The position numbers were made by a program, and so were the translations under genes. The notes under the pieces are model-generated. The model ran no database searches. It saw only the letters and a program-made list of their open reading frames with translations, and was not told where the DNA came from. 64,000 nucleotides of DNA from CAVQGZ01 sp964400785. GTDB taxonomy: Bacteria; Actinomycetota; Actinomycetes; Jiangellales; Jiangellaceae. The DNA lies in contig CAYNWB010000006.1 in the NCBI GenBank assembly GCA_964400785.1, forward strand, positions 1 to 64,000, read 5' to 3'. Shown in pieces: positions 21,576-31,063 of this stretch (positions within the stretch are counted from its first letter, which is position 1; every line of letters starts with the position of its first letter).

Positions 21576-23748
21576 CGTCGAGAGGGGGCCCCTCGACGAG
21601 CGTCACGTCGACCGAGTCGCCGGTCACCGTCACCCGTAGCCGGCGGCCGCGGAAGGTGACGGGGTAGGTCAACGACGTCCACTCGGGCGGCAGCGACGGG
21701 TCGATGCGCAGCTCGCCGTCCACGACGTCCAGTCCTCCGAAGCCCATCACGGCCAGCTGGTAGGCGCCGGCACAGGCGGCGGTGTGGATGCCGCCGATGA
21801 AGGTGCCCCCCACGACGGCGTGGGCAGTGGTGAGCAGGTCGACAGTGGCGGTGGCCCGAAAGTGCTCCAGGGCCTTGGCGAGGTCGCCGACGCGGATGGC
21901 TGCGAAGCCGAAGGGCGGATGGCTCAGCGTCGACCCGTGCGCGCACCGCGGCTCGTAGTACCGGTAGTTGGCCTCGACGACCTCGTCGCTGAACTCGTCC
22001 CGGTGCAGCCAGAGCAGCACGGGGACGTCGGCCTGCTTCGACACCTGCGTGCGAACGGCGATCCCGTTCGGCCAGCCCCAGTACTCCTGCGGGTGCAGCA
22101 ACCGGGTGCGCAGCTCGTCCGGGGTGACGTCCTCGAGGTCGAAGAATCCGACGAACTGCTCGATCAGACCCGTCTGGGGGTCGGGAGCCGGCAGGTACAG
22201 GTGGTCGCGCACCCGCGCCCAGGCCGCCACCTCGTCGTGGGTCAGACCCAGCCTCTCGTGCAGGGCGCCGAGCTGGTCAGGAGCATGCTGCGCCATCCAG
22301 TGATGCGTCCGCACAGCGACGTCGAGGGCTGAGCGCACCTGGTAGCTCGTGAACGCGTTGTCGTCGACGTTCTCGTGCCACTCGTCGGGCCCCAGCAGCC
22401 GGATGCAGTGGTAGGTGCCGTGCCGCTCGTCGAGCAGCACCCGAGAGCGCAGGAAGCGGGCCACCTCGAAGGCGACCTCGGCACCGTGGTCGACCATGAA
22501 CTGCTCGTCGCCGGTGACGCGTACGTACTGGTCGATCGTGGTGACGATGTCGGGTGAGATGTGGATCTGCCACAGGTTGAAGTGGTTGCGGATCGGGCGT
22601 CCCGTGAGCACGTCGGCGAAGAACACGTCCGGGCACAGCTCGTCGCCGGTGTCCCCCGAGATCCAGGCGAAGAACGCCCCGTCGTAGCCGTGCCGGGCGG
22701 CCTTGCGCCGGGCGCCGTCGAGGGTCTTGTGCCGGTAGACCAGCAGGCGACGGGCGATCTCGGGCTCGGTGAGCAGAAACGCCGGCAGGTTGTAGACCTC
22801 CTGGTCCCAGAAGGCCGCCCCCTGGTAGGCCTGGCACGACAGCCCCCGGGCACCGATCGGCAGATGGTCGGTGTGCGCGGGGGTGGCGATGCGGTTGTGG
22901 TAGGCGCTGAAGCGCAAGGACGCCTGGTCGACCGGAGCGCCGTCGATCTGCACGTCCATGCGCTCCCAGATGCGCGCCCACTCCTGCGCGCTGGCGGCAG
23001 CGACGGACGCGTAGCCCGCGGCGGCCGCCGCACGGACGCTGGCGCGCGCTCTCGAGTCGGGGTCGTCGGTGTCGTTCGACGACCACACCGAGGCGAGCGT
23101 CTCCACGACGAGGGGAGCGTGCGGCGTGACCGTCGTGGCCGGCTCGGCGTGCACCTCGTGCGCGACGACGACCCGCGTGCCGCGCTCGGTGGTGTGCCCG
23201 ACCGCCACACCGTCCGAGCAGGTCATGTCGGCGAAGTGGTCCCCGTTGAGGCTCCACACGACGGTGTCGATGTCGGTCTCGAGCGCGACGCTCACCGGGC
23301 GGTCGGCTCGCAGCTCCCAGTGCTGGGCGAGCAGGTGCAGGTCGACGGCTGAGGCGACCCGACGGCACGTGACCTCGACGGTGGCGTCCCCCACTCGCTG
23401 GGAGAACGTCAGGCGCATCTGCGCGGTACGCAGGTCGAGCTCGGTCTCGACGTGGTCAGCGGTCGCGACGCCCACGGATGTGCCGTCCACGGTCGCACGC
23501 ACCAGCAGGGGGTTCGGCACCGTGCACAGCTCTCGCCATCGGCCGTCGGCCATGTCGTAGGTGTCGGTCACGACGAGGGCGACGTAGCCGTCGGCGCCCT
23601 GCTCCGGGGACGTCCCGCGATAGCCGAGGTACCCGTTGCCCACCATGACGTTCGAACCCACCGCCAGCGAACGGTCGGCGTCCCAGCCTGACTCGGTGAG
23701 CGTCCACCCGTCTGCTGAGCACGTCAGCGTGTCATTGAGTCGGATCAT
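21538..23748 (-). CDS. Glycoside hydrolase family 65 protein (disaccharide phosphorylase type)
   Basis: This 736-residue protein has the GH65 layout: N-terminal beta-sandwich (NGYLGYRGTSPEQ), (alpha/alpha)6 barrel with GARGLSCQAYQGAAFWDQE and the general acid Glu456 in GPDEWHENVDDN, and a C-terminal beta-sandwich. The family phosphorolyses or hydrolyses alpha-glucosides such as maltose, trehalose or kojibiose. Absence of an obvious signal peptide favours a cytoplasmic phosphorylase. ATG 23748 overlaps the SulP stop by 17 bp, so it is the last gene of a SulP-SulP-GH65 operon. The disaccharide cannot be named. Confidence 0.88.
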   Translation of the reverse strand: MIRLNDTLTCSADGWTLTESGWDADRSLAVGSNVMVGNGYLGYRGTSPEQGADGYVALVVTDTYDMADGRWRELCTVPNPLLVRATVDGTSVGVATADHVETELDLRTAQMRLTFSQRVGDATVEVTCRRVASAVDLHLLAQHWELRADRPVSVALETDIDTVVWSLNGDHFADMTCSDGVAVGHTTERGTRVVVAHEVHAEPATTVTPHAPLVVETLASVWSSNDTDDPDSRARASVRAAAAAGYASVAAASAQEWARIWERMDVQIDGAPVDQASLRFSAYHNRIATPAHTDHLPIGARGLSCQAYQGAAFWDQEVYNLPAFLLTEPEIARRLLVYRHKTLDGARRKAARHGYDGAFFAWISGDTGDELCPDVFFADVLTGRPIRNHFNLWQIHISPDIVTTIDQYVRVTGDEQFMVDHGAEVAFEVARFLRSRVLLDERHGTYHCIRLLGPDEWHENVDDNAFTSYQVRSALDVAVRTHHWMAQHAPDQLGALHERLGLTHDEVAAWARVRDHLYLPAPDPQTGLIEQFVGFFDLEDVTPDELRTRLLHPQEYWGWPNGIAVRTQVSKQADVPVLLWLHRDEFSDEVVEANYRYYEPRCAHGSTLSHPPFGFAAIRVGDLAKALEHFRATATVDLLTTAHAVVGGTFIGGIHTAACAGAYQLAVMGFGGLDVVDGELRIDPSLPPEWTSLTYPVTFRGRRLRVTVTGDSVDVTLVEGPPLDVTIRGERRPARS

Positions 23749-25441
23749 CGTTCGACGGTAGCTCGTGCACCCAGGCTCGGTAACCGTCCAGGGCCGTCGG
23801 CAACGTGGGGAACACCCGGTTCTCCCCCAGCGTCTGTAGGAAGCCCGCGCGGTCGAGCTGGACGGCGAGGTCCTGCTTCACACGGGCCAGGGCCAGCACG
23901 ATTCCCCGGTCCTGCATGGCCTGGTGCAGGTCGTCCAGAACAGCGACCGCCGTGCTGTCGATCTCGACGTTGGCCTCGACGTTGAGCAACAGCCATCGCA
24001 CCGGGCCGTCTGCGGCCATCACCTCGTCGACGGCGGCCTCCGCGCGACGGCGGAAGTCGGCCGCGTTGGCGAAGAAGAGCGGCGAGTCGTAGCGGTAGAC
24101 CACGAGTCCGGGCACCGTGCGAGCCTGTGGGTAGTCGTCCACGTCGTGCATGCCCGCGAGCCCGGGCACCAGGCCCTCGATGGCGTCGTGGGGACGTGCG
24201 ACCCGGTACAGCAGCTCGACCACCGAGAGCCCGACGGCGACCAGCACGCCGGTGAGGATGTCCAGCGCCAGCACGGCGACGGTCGTGGCCAACGCGATCG
24301 CGAGCTCGGCTGCGCGAAAGCGCCAGAGCTGCCCGAACGCGGGCATGTCGATCAGCTGGATCGCGGCGTAGACGACCAGGGCTCCTAGGGCCGCCAGGGG
24401 GAAGTACTCGAGAACCGGGCGAAACAGCAGCAGCGTGAGCACGACAGCGCCGAGCATCACCAGCGAGTAGACCTGGGTGCGGCTGCCGGCGGCGTTGCCC
24501 AGCGCGGTGCGCGAACCGCTGCTGCTCACCGGCATGCCCTGAGTGAGTCCCGCCCCGAGGTTCGACACGCCGAGGGCCAGCAGCTCGGCGTTGGCATCGA
24601 TCTGCTCCCGGCGTCGGTTCGCGAACGACCGCGCCGTCAGCACGTTGTCGGTGTAGCCGACGATCATCAGGCCCAGGGCCGGCAGCGCCAGCAGGCCGAC
24701 ATCGGACAGCCCCACGTCGGGCAGCACGAGCTCGGGCAGCCCGAAGGGCACGTCCCCGACCACCGCGACGCGGTCGGCCCAGCCCAGCACGGCGACGACC
24801 GCGGATGCCAGCAGCACGACCACGAGCGGTCCCGGCACCTTCGGGTACCGGCGGGCGATGAGCAGCAGCAGGGTGAGGACGCCCACCGACAGCATCGTCG
24901 TCACGACGTCGATGGAGCCGATGCCAGACACGAACGACACGAGCCTCTCGTTGACCGACGACCCCTCGACGTCGACGCCGGTCACCGTGCCCAGCTGCCC
25001 GACGATCATGGTCAGGGCCACCCCGGTCAGGTACCCGACCAGCACGGGTCGGGACAGCAGGTCGGCGACGAAGCCCAGCCGAAGTGCCCACGCGACGACG
25101 CAGTAGCCGGCCACCAGCAGGGCCAGCAGAGCGGCCAGGGCGGCGTAGCGAGCCGGGTCACCGGCGGCCAGGGGCCCGATCGCCGCAGCGGTCAGCAACG
25201 CTGTCGTCGACTCCGGCCCGACCGAGAGCTGACGCGACGAGCCCAGCAGCGCGTAGAGCACGAGAGGGACGAGGATCGCGTACAGACCGACCACTGCGGG
25301 AAGCCCGGCGAGCTCGGCGTACGCCATCACCTGTGGCACGGCGTAGGCCGCGACCGTCACACCGGCCACGACGTCGCCTCGCAGCCACGGACGGCGGTAC
25401 TGCCGCAGCGTGCTGAGACCCTGCAGATGCGGACGGTTCAC
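23732..25441 (-). CDS. SulP family anion transporter with STAS domain (copy 2 of tandem)
   Basis: This 569-residue SLC26/SulP permease has about 12-14 membrane segments between residues 20 and 410, including the conserved AYAVPQVMAYAELAGLPAVVGLY element and the NLGAGLTQGMPVSSSGSRTA region. A cytoplasmic STAS domain follows (VNVEANVEIDSTAVAVLDDL). SulP proteins move sulfate, bicarbonate or dicarboxylates. GTG 25441 overlaps the stop of the upstream paralogue (GTGA). The two paralogues are clearly divergent, suggesting separate specificity or function rather than recent duplication. Confidence 0.92.
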   Translation of the reverse strand: MNRPHLQGLSTLRQYRRPWLRGDVVAGVTVAAYAVPQVMAYAELAGLPAVVGLYAILVPLVLYALLGSSRQLSVGPESTTALLTAAAIGPLAAGDPARYAALAALLALLVAGYCVVAWALRLGFVADLLSRPVLVGYLTGVALTMIVGQLGTVTGVDVEGSSVNERLVSFVSGIGSIDVVTTMLSVGVLTLLLLIARRYPKVPGPLVVVLLASAVVAVLGWADRVAVVGDVPFGLPELVLPDVGLSDVGLLALPALGLMIVGYTDNVLTARSFANRRREQIDANAELLALGVSNLGAGLTQGMPVSSSGSRTALGNAAGSRTQVYSLVMLGAVVLTLLLFRPVLEYFPLAALGALVVYAAIQLIDMPAFGQLWRFRAAELAIALATTVAVLALDILTGVLVAVGLSVVELLYRVARPHDAIEGLVPGLAGMHDVDDYPQARTVPGLVVYRYDSPLFFANAADFRRRAEAAVDEVMAADGPVRWLLLNVEANVEIDSTAVAVLDDLHQAMQDRGIVLALARVKQDLAVQLDRAGFLQTLGENRVFPTLPTALDGYRAWVHELPSNDDPTQ

Positions 25442-27237
25442 GGGCCGAACGGCGACCAGCGGTGGCCGTACTCGTCCTCACCGGAGACCGGGATACGACT
25501 GATGGAGTCCTCGGACGCCGCTGCCTTGGCCGTCACCCCGTGGTCCTGCCGGGCCCGTCGCACTCCCTCGGAGATGCTGTGCCACACGTGGTCCTCCCCG
25601 ATCTCAGCCATCGCCTCCGATCGTCGCAGCAGGTTGCGTACCGCGTACCGCACACGCACAAGGTAGAGATCGACGCCTTGGTCGTGCAGCGAGGACGCCA
25701 GCTCGGCCAGCGCGTCGGCAGCCGTGGTGTCGAGCGTGTCGGTGCCCTCCAGGTCGAGCACCACGGCCTGGATCTCGTCCTCCCCCTCGATGTGACGGGT
25801 GACCAGATCGGTGCACAGGCCGGCGTTCACCCAGAACACCGGCCCGCTGATGCGCAGCACCCGGATGCCCGGCACGGTGCGGCGCTCGGGATGATCCTTG
25901 ACGGCTCCCCAGGCAGCCTTCTCGGCCTTGATGCGGCCGAGCTCGTCCACGCTGACGCGGCTCGACCGGTACACCAGGCCCAGCACCGACGCGAGCACCG
26001 CCACCAGCAGTCCGGGCAGCGGGCCCAGCAGCAGCACTCCGACCGCCCCGACGAGCGCAGCGGTGAAGTCCAGCCGCCGGATGTCGCGGTAGCGCCGGAT
26101 CGCGTCGAGGTCCATCAGGCCCCAGACCGCCTTGACCACGATGGCGCTGAGCACTGCCAGCGGCAGGGAGCTCAGCGCCGGGGCGAAGACGGCGATCACC
26201 AGCACCGCCACGAGGGCCGTGACCAGGCTCATCATCTGAGTGCGGCCACGGGCATCGGCAGCAGCGGCCGTCTTGGACAGGCTGCCCGCAACTCCGAGGC
26301 CGCCGAAAAGCCCCGAGGCGAGGTTGGCGGCCCCTGCGGCCACCAGCTCCTGGTCGGCGTCGACGCGGTAGCCGCCCTTCGCGGCGAACAGACGGGCGGC
26401 GCTGAGCCCCTCGGCGAGCCCGACCAAGGCCAGAGCTGCGCCACCCAGGGCGAGCATCCCCAGCTGGTCCAGCCCCACGGCTGGTAGTCCTGGTGTGGGC
26501 AGGCCCGCAGGCACCTCACCGACGACAGCGATGCCTCGCTCCTGCCAGTCCAACGCCTCCGAGGCGACGATGCTGGCCACGACCAGGATCAGCGCCCACG
26601 GCACGCGCGGCAGCGCCCGTCCGCCTGCGAACAGCACGACCAGGCACCCGACCGCGATACCGGTGGTCGCCAAGTCCCACTCGACCAGGAAGCCGCTCAG
26701 CAACGTGCCGATACGCGTCATGACGTCAGGGTCGGTGACCGTCACGCCCACCATCTTGGGCATCTCACCGATGATCACGAGCAGGGTGAGCCCGAAGACG
26801 AAGCCGGTCACGATGGGTTTGGAGAGGAACTCTGCGATCCATCCCACCCGCAGCAGACCCGCGACGACGAGCACGACACCGGCACCAAGGGCGAGTGCAA
26901 CGGTGTAGGCGACCGCCTGCTGCTCGTCCACTGGACCCAGGCTGGCCACGAGCGACCCGCTGAGCACCGACACCGTCGACACCGGGCCGACGACCAGCTG
27001 GCGTGACGAACCGAAGAACGCGTAGGCGAGCATGGCAGTCGGCACCGCGTACAGCCCGATCTGCACCGGCATGCCGGCGATGGCGGCGTAGCCGAGCGAC
27101 TGGGGTACGGCCAGGGCCGCCACGACGAGCCCCGCCATCAGGTCGCCGCGCAACCACTGTCGTCGGTAGCTGGGCAGCCACGACCGGATCGGCAGGCTGA
27201 ACCCCGTTCGCTCGCCCGACTTCTCCTCGGCGTTCAT
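25438..27237 (-). CDS. SulP family anion transporter with STAS domain (copy 1 of tandem)
   Basis: This 599-residue SulP permease has the family element ALAVPQSLGYAAIAGMPVQIGLY near residue 40, followed by GVAGSLSKTAAAADA in the core. Its STAS domain (VLDLEGTDTLDTTAADALAEL) spans about residues 450-560, with a charged tail after it. It is the first gene of the operon with the second SulP and GH65 genes. It is divergent from the SDR gene with about 58 bp between. Likely substrates are sulfate or bicarbonate/carboxylates; the sequence does not decide. Confidence 0.92.
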   Translation of the reverse strand: MNAEEKSGERTGFSLPIRSWLPSYRRQWLRGDLMAGLVVAALAVPQSLGYAAIAGMPVQIGLYAVPTAMLAYAFFGSSRQLVVGPVSTVSVLSGSLVASLGPVDEQQAVAYTVALALGAGVVLVVAGLLRVGWIAEFLSKPIVTGFVFGLTLLVIIGEMPKMVGVTVTDPDVMTRIGTLLSGFLVEWDLATTGIAVGCLVVLFAGGRALPRVPWALILVVASIVASEALDWQERGIAVVGEVPAGLPTPGLPAVGLDQLGMLALGGAALALVGLAEGLSAARLFAAKGGYRVDADQELVAAGAANLASGLFGGLGVAGSLSKTAAAADARGRTQMMSLVTALVAVLVIAVFAPALSSLPLAVLSAIVVKAVWGLMDLDAIRRYRDIRRLDFTAALVGAVGVLLLGPLPGLLVAVLASVLGLVYRSSRVSVDELGRIKAEKAAWGAVKDHPERRTVPGIRVLRISGPVFWVNAGLCTDLVTRHIEGEDEIQAVVLDLEGTDTLDTTAADALAELASSLHDQGVDLYLVRVRYAVRNLLRRSEAMAEIGEDHVWHSISEGVRRARQDHGVTAKAAASEDSISRIPVSGEDEYGHRWSPFGP

Positions 27238-27295
27238 GCCCCGTTCACGATTCGTTCACCACAGGCGCGAGAGTAGCGGCCGATACCGTGAGCCC

Positions 27296-28042
27296 ATGCC
27301 AACACTCGAAGGCCAGGTCGCGCTCATCTCCGGGGGCGCGCGCGGGATGGGTGCCGCCGAGGCTGCGCTGTTCGTCGAGCATGGCGCTCGAGTCGTGATC
27401 GGAGACGTCCTCGACGCCGACAACGACGCCACCGCCGCTCGTCTCGGCGACCACTGCCTGGCGGTGCACCTCGACGTCACGTCGGAGCACGACTGGGCCG
27501 AGGCGGTGGCGGCGACCGAGAGCCGCTTCGGGCCGATCTCGGTACTGGTCAACAACGCCGGCATCGTCGAGCCGTCGCCGATCGAGCAGACCAGCCCCGA
27601 GGCGTTCCGGCGGGTGCTCGACGTGAACCTCACCGGCACGTTCCTGGGGATCCACGCCGTCACGCCCTCGCTGCGCCGAGCCGGTGGTGGCAGCATCATC
27701 AACATCTCGTCCACCGCCGGGCTGGCGGGCTACTCGTTCCTGTCGTCCTACGTGGCCAGCAAGTGGGGTGTCCGCGGGCTGACGAAGGTTGCTGCCCTCG
27801 AGCTGGCCCGCGACAACATCCGGGTCAACTCGGTGCACCCGGCACCCATCGACACCGCGATGACGGCGGGCATGGACGAGGCGGCGGTCACCGGACGGCA
27901 GCCGATCCCCCGGTTCGGCACTCCGGACGAGGTGGCCCGGATGGTGCTGTTCATCGCGGCGGAGGCGACCTACTCGACCGGGAGCGAGTTCGTGGTCGAC
28001 GGCGGGCTCGTGACCGGCCTTCTGCCGCGGGTGCGCGACTAG
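27296..28042 (+). CDS. Short-chain dehydrogenase/reductase (FabG3/20-beta-HSD-like)
   Basis: This 248-residue classical SDR has the cofactor loop SGGARGMGAA, an acidic Asp in the GDVLDADN strand favouring NAD(H), the NNAG motif, the active-site Ser in NISSTAG, and YVASK. The ending EFVVDGGLVTGL is typical of the family. It resembles actinobacterial FabG3-type ketosteroid/acyl reductases. ATG 27296 starts the conserved part. The 3' end overlaps the FGGY kinase stop by four bases (convergent). Confidence 0.9.
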   Translation: MPTLEGQVALISGGARGMGAAEAALFVEHGARVVIGDVLDADNDATAARLGDHCLAVHLDVTSEHDWAEAVAATESRFGPISVLVNNAGIVEPSPIEQTSPEAFRRVLDVNLTGTFLGIHAVTPSLRRAGGGSIINISSTAGLAGYSFLSSYVASKWGVRGLTKVAALELARDNIRVNSVHPAPIDTAMTAGMDEAAVTGRQPIPRFGTPDEVARMVLFIAAEATYSTGSEFVVDGGLVTGLLPRVRD

Positions 28043-29595
28043 CCGTTGAGTCGGTGGTGGTGCTTGCGCAGGCTGCCGAAGATGCCCGTCATCTCGGCGA
28101 AGAGAGGGTCGTACACGTCGGCGCTGCCCGGCTCGGGCACGAAACGTCCGTCCACGGGAACGCGCTCGGCGGCCTCGGTGACTGTCGTCTCCCCCAGCCC
28201 GACGAGTGCGAGCATCGCTGCTCCCCGTAGCTGGGCGAACATGGGGTCCGACACGCGCTCCACCGGTCTGCCCAGGACGTCGGCGTAGATCTGGCACCAG
28301 AGGTCGGACTGCGCGCCGCCACCGAGGATGCGCAGGGAGGGCAAGGGGCGCCGGGCGAACGCCTCCACGGCCTCGAGCAGCCAGCGACCGTTCAGCGCCA
28401 CGCCCTCCAGCACCGCCCGCGTCATCGCGGGCACGCCGTGGGCGGCCGAGACGTTGACGAACCCGCCGCGGGCGAGCCGGTCGTCCACCGGCGTGTGCTC
28501 GCCCCGAAGCCACGGAAGGAACACCACCCCGTCCGATCCGCGTGGCACCTCGGCCGCCGCCTGCAGCACCGTCGCGTAGTCCGGCGGCGGCGCTCCGACG
28601 GAGTCGGTGACCTCGGCCTGTCGATCGATCCACCAGCGCAGGCAGGATCCGGCCGAGGCCTGGTCGTTGATGATCAGGTACGACCCCGGCTCCACCCCGG
28701 GCACCGATGCCATCATGCGGACCGGGTCGACCCGCTTGCGCGGCACGCGGCACGTGAGCCAGCTGGTGGTGCTGACGGCGAGGTGCCCCTGGTACCAGCC
28801 CACGGCCCCAGACCCGAGGTAGGCGGCGAAGAAGTCCGGGGCCCCACACACCACCGGTGCTCCGGGCCGCACTCCGAGCTCTGCTGCGACGGCCGGGAGT
28901 ACCGAGCCGAGCACCGATCCCGTGGGGCGCAAGGGCGGCAGCAGCGAGGAGTCGCGACCGAGGCGCGCTACGAGGCTCGGGACGTAGCGAGGACGCCGGC
29001 CGGCGCGGTTGTCGACCACCGACGCGAAGAACTGCGACGCAGGTGTCGCCGCGACCACCCCCGTGAACCTCAGGCCCAGGTAGTCGACAGGCTCGAGCAG
29101 CGCCCGGGTGCGGGCGTAGTGCTCGGGACGGCCATGGCGCAGGAACAGCTCGTGCCCGAGCGGGTCCTCCCCGGTCGTCAGCGGCACCGTCCCGGAGTAG
29201 CGGATCGCCGTAGCGGCGACCATCGGGTTGAGGCCGGCAACCCGGCCACCCACGGCGACGACGGCGTGATCGGCGCCCCGGTGGTCCGACCACATGAGGC
29301 AGCGGCCCACCGGCTCACCGTCGCCGTCCACAGCGACAGTCGACGACCACTGGCTGGTCAGTCCCACCGCGTGCAGGTCGGAGCCGTCGACGACGCCGTC
29401 GGCCACGAAGCGCCGCACGCCCGCGCGGATGCCGTCCCACCACAGACCGACGTCCTGCTCGACACCGCCGTCGTCGGTGCGCTCGGTCGGCACAGCGGTG
29501 AACGAGGTCGCGAGCAGCTCGCCGTCGAGGGCCACCGCGCCCACCTTGGGTCCACCGGTGCCGAGGTCGACCGCGAGCACCCACGGACGCGGCAC
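28039..29595 (-). CDS. FGGY family carbohydrate kinase (xylulokinase-like)
   Basis: This 518-residue kinase of the ASKHA superfamily has the N-terminal phosphate-1 loop VLAVDLGTGGPKVGAV, QDVGLWWDG, and the C-terminal ATP-binding segment LRILGGGAQSDLWCQIYADVLGRPV. A xylulokinase-like sugar or polyol is likely, but substrate assignment in this family is unreliable. The gene starts (GTG) four bases after the stop of the S1P-lyase-like gene, so phosphorylation and C-C cleavage may be consecutive steps of one pathway. That is an inference. Confidence 0.87.
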   Translation of the reverse strand: MPRPWVLAVDLGTGGPKVGAVALDGELLATSFTAVPTERTDDGGVEQDVGLWWDGIRAGVRRFVADGVVDGSDLHAVGLTSQWSSTVAVDGDGEPVGRCLMWSDHRGADHAVVAVGGRVAGLNPMVAATAIRYSGTVPLTTGEDPLGHELFLRHGRPEHYARTRALLEPVDYLGLRFTGVVAATPASQFFASVVDNRAGRRPRYVPSLVARLGRDSSLLPPLRPTGSVLGSVLPAVAAELGVRPGAPVVCGAPDFFAAYLGSGAVGWYQGHLAVSTTSWLTCRVPRKRVDPVRMMASVPGVEPGSYLIINDQASAGSCLRWWIDRQAEVTDSVGAPPPDYATVLQAAAEVPRGSDGVVFLPWLRGEHTPVDDRLARGGFVNVSAAHGVPAMTRAVLEGVALNGRWLLEAVEAFARRPLPSLRILGGGAQSDLWCQIYADVLGRPVERVSDPMFAQLRGAAMLALVGLGETTVTEAAERVPVDGRFVPEPGSADVYDPLFAEMTGIFGSLRKHHHRLNG

Positions 29596-29599
29596 GGCC

Positions 29600-31042
29600 T
29601 CAGACGCCCTTCGGTGGGAGCGCGTACATCAGGTCCAGCCCGGCCGTGAGCAGACCGTCCAGGGTGGCCGTCCCCTCGGGCGTGCCCCCGAAGCCGTACA
29701 GAGCGCCGCTGCGAGGAGCGGCCAGCCCCGGCTGCCTGGCGTACTCCACTGCTGCACGCAGGTCGGCGTCGAACGCGTCCGAGACACCTGGCCGCGTATT
29801 CGGGCGGGTGACGCAGAAGTGCAGGGCAGGCGGCAGGTGCAGCGCGTTCATCCGCCACCCACGCTCGAGCAGGGCGTCGTTGACGTGGAAGATCGCCATC
29901 TCGTCCAGCAGGTCGGGATTCGTGCGGAACGCCACGAGGAACGTCGGGTCACCCATCACCTGCAGCTCGGGGATCGCCTCGACCGACTCCCGGATGCGTG
30001 CGGCCGTGGAGAAGATCGCCCGCGCCGCGTCGAGGTAGCCCTGCTGCCCCATCGACAGCATGGCCGCCCAGGTCGCCGCGATGAGCCCGCCGGAGCGGCT
30101 GCCGGAGATGCCGGGTGACAGGTAGAGGCCGCCCGGCCAGTCGGGTGCCGTGAAGTACTGGTGCTTGCGCAGGTTCTTGTCGCGGTACATCAGCACCGAC
30201 GTCCCCTTGAGGGCGTAGCCGAACTTGTGCGTGTCGGCCGAGATCGACGTCACCCCCGGCACGCGGAAGTCGAACGGGGGGATGTCGTAGCCCAACCGCT
30301 CACCCCACGGCAGCAGGAAGCCGCCGAGACAACCGTCGACGTGCAGACCGATGCCGTGCTGCTCGGCCAAGGCGCCGAGCTCGGTGATCGGGTCGACCAG
30401 GCCGTAGGGGTAGGAGCCCGCCGAGCCGACGAGCAGCACCGTGCGGTCGGTGATGTGGTCACGCACCCAGTCGACGTCGACCAGGTGGTCGGGGCCGGTC
30501 GGCGCGTGCAGCACCTCGACCCCGAAGTAGTGGGCGCCCTTGTCGAGAGCCACGTGGGCCGTTCGCGGCATGATCATCTGCGGTTGCGTGACGCCACGCT
30601 GCTCACGGGCCCATTCGCGGTAGGCGTAGACGGCACTGATCAGGCTCTCGCTGCCACCCGAGGTCAGCACGCCGCACGGCTCGAGACCCGGGTGGTGCTC
30701 GCCGACGGCGGAGGCGCCCAGCATGTCCAGGGCCATGGCGACGATCTCGCCCTCGAGCTTGTTGGCGCTCGGGTACATGTCGCGCTGCAGCACGTTGGCG
30801 TGGGCGAAGGCCTCGAAGGCCTCGGTGAGAAAGTGGTAGTGCTCGTGGTCGCCGGAGTAGATCGAGCCCGAGCAACGGCCGGCGTCGCCGAGCGCGTCCT
30901 CCTCGCCGGCCATGGTGCGCAGCTCGTCGAGGATCTGCTCGCGCGACCGACCCTGCGCAGGGATGCTCTCGTTGACGGCATAGCGCCGGCGGTAGGGGTA
31001 GAACTCGTCGATGATCCGGGCGAAGGGGTCGGCGTCGCTCAT
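29600..31042 (-). CDS. Sphingosine-1-phosphate lyase-like PLP-dependent decarboxylase
   Basis: This 480-residue fold-type I enzyme carries the PLP lysine Lys273 in ISADTHKFGYALKGTS, the arrangement of sphingosine-1-phosphate lyases rather than glutamate decarboxylases. Other family points are GRCSGSIYSGDHEHY near residue 56, the TSGGSES phosphate-binding loop and HVDGCLGGF with the cofactor Asp. S1P lyases cleave phosphorylated long-chain amino alcohols to an aldehyde and phosphoethanolamine. Related bacterial enzymes may act on other phosphorylated aminols or as decarboxylases. No N-terminal membrane anchor is seen, so the enzyme should be soluble. Confidence 0.85.
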   Translation of the reverse strand: MSDADPFARIIDEFYPYRRRYAVNESIPAQGRSREQILDELRTMAGEEDALGDAGRCSGSIYSGDHEHYHFLTEAFEAFAHANVLQRDMYPSANKLEGEIVAMALDMLGASAVGEHHPGLEPCGVLTSGGSESLISAVYAYREWAREQRGVTQPQMIMPRTAHVALDKGAHYFGVEVLHAPTGPDHLVDVDWVRDHITDRTVLLVGSAGSYPYGLVDPITELGALAEQHGIGLHVDGCLGGFLLPWGERLGYDIPPFDFRVPGVTSISADTHKFGYALKGTSVLMYRDKNLRKHQYFTAPDWPGGLYLSPGISGSRSGGLIAATWAAMLSMGQQGYLDAARAIFSTAARIRESVEAIPELQVMGDPTFLVAFRTNPDLLDEMAIFHVNDALLERGWRMNALHLPPALHFCVTRPNTRPGVSDAFDADLRAAVEYARQPGLAAPRSGALYGFGGTPEGTATLDGLLTAGLDLMYALPPKGV

Positions 31043-31063
31043 GTCGTCATCCTGGCAGCAGCG

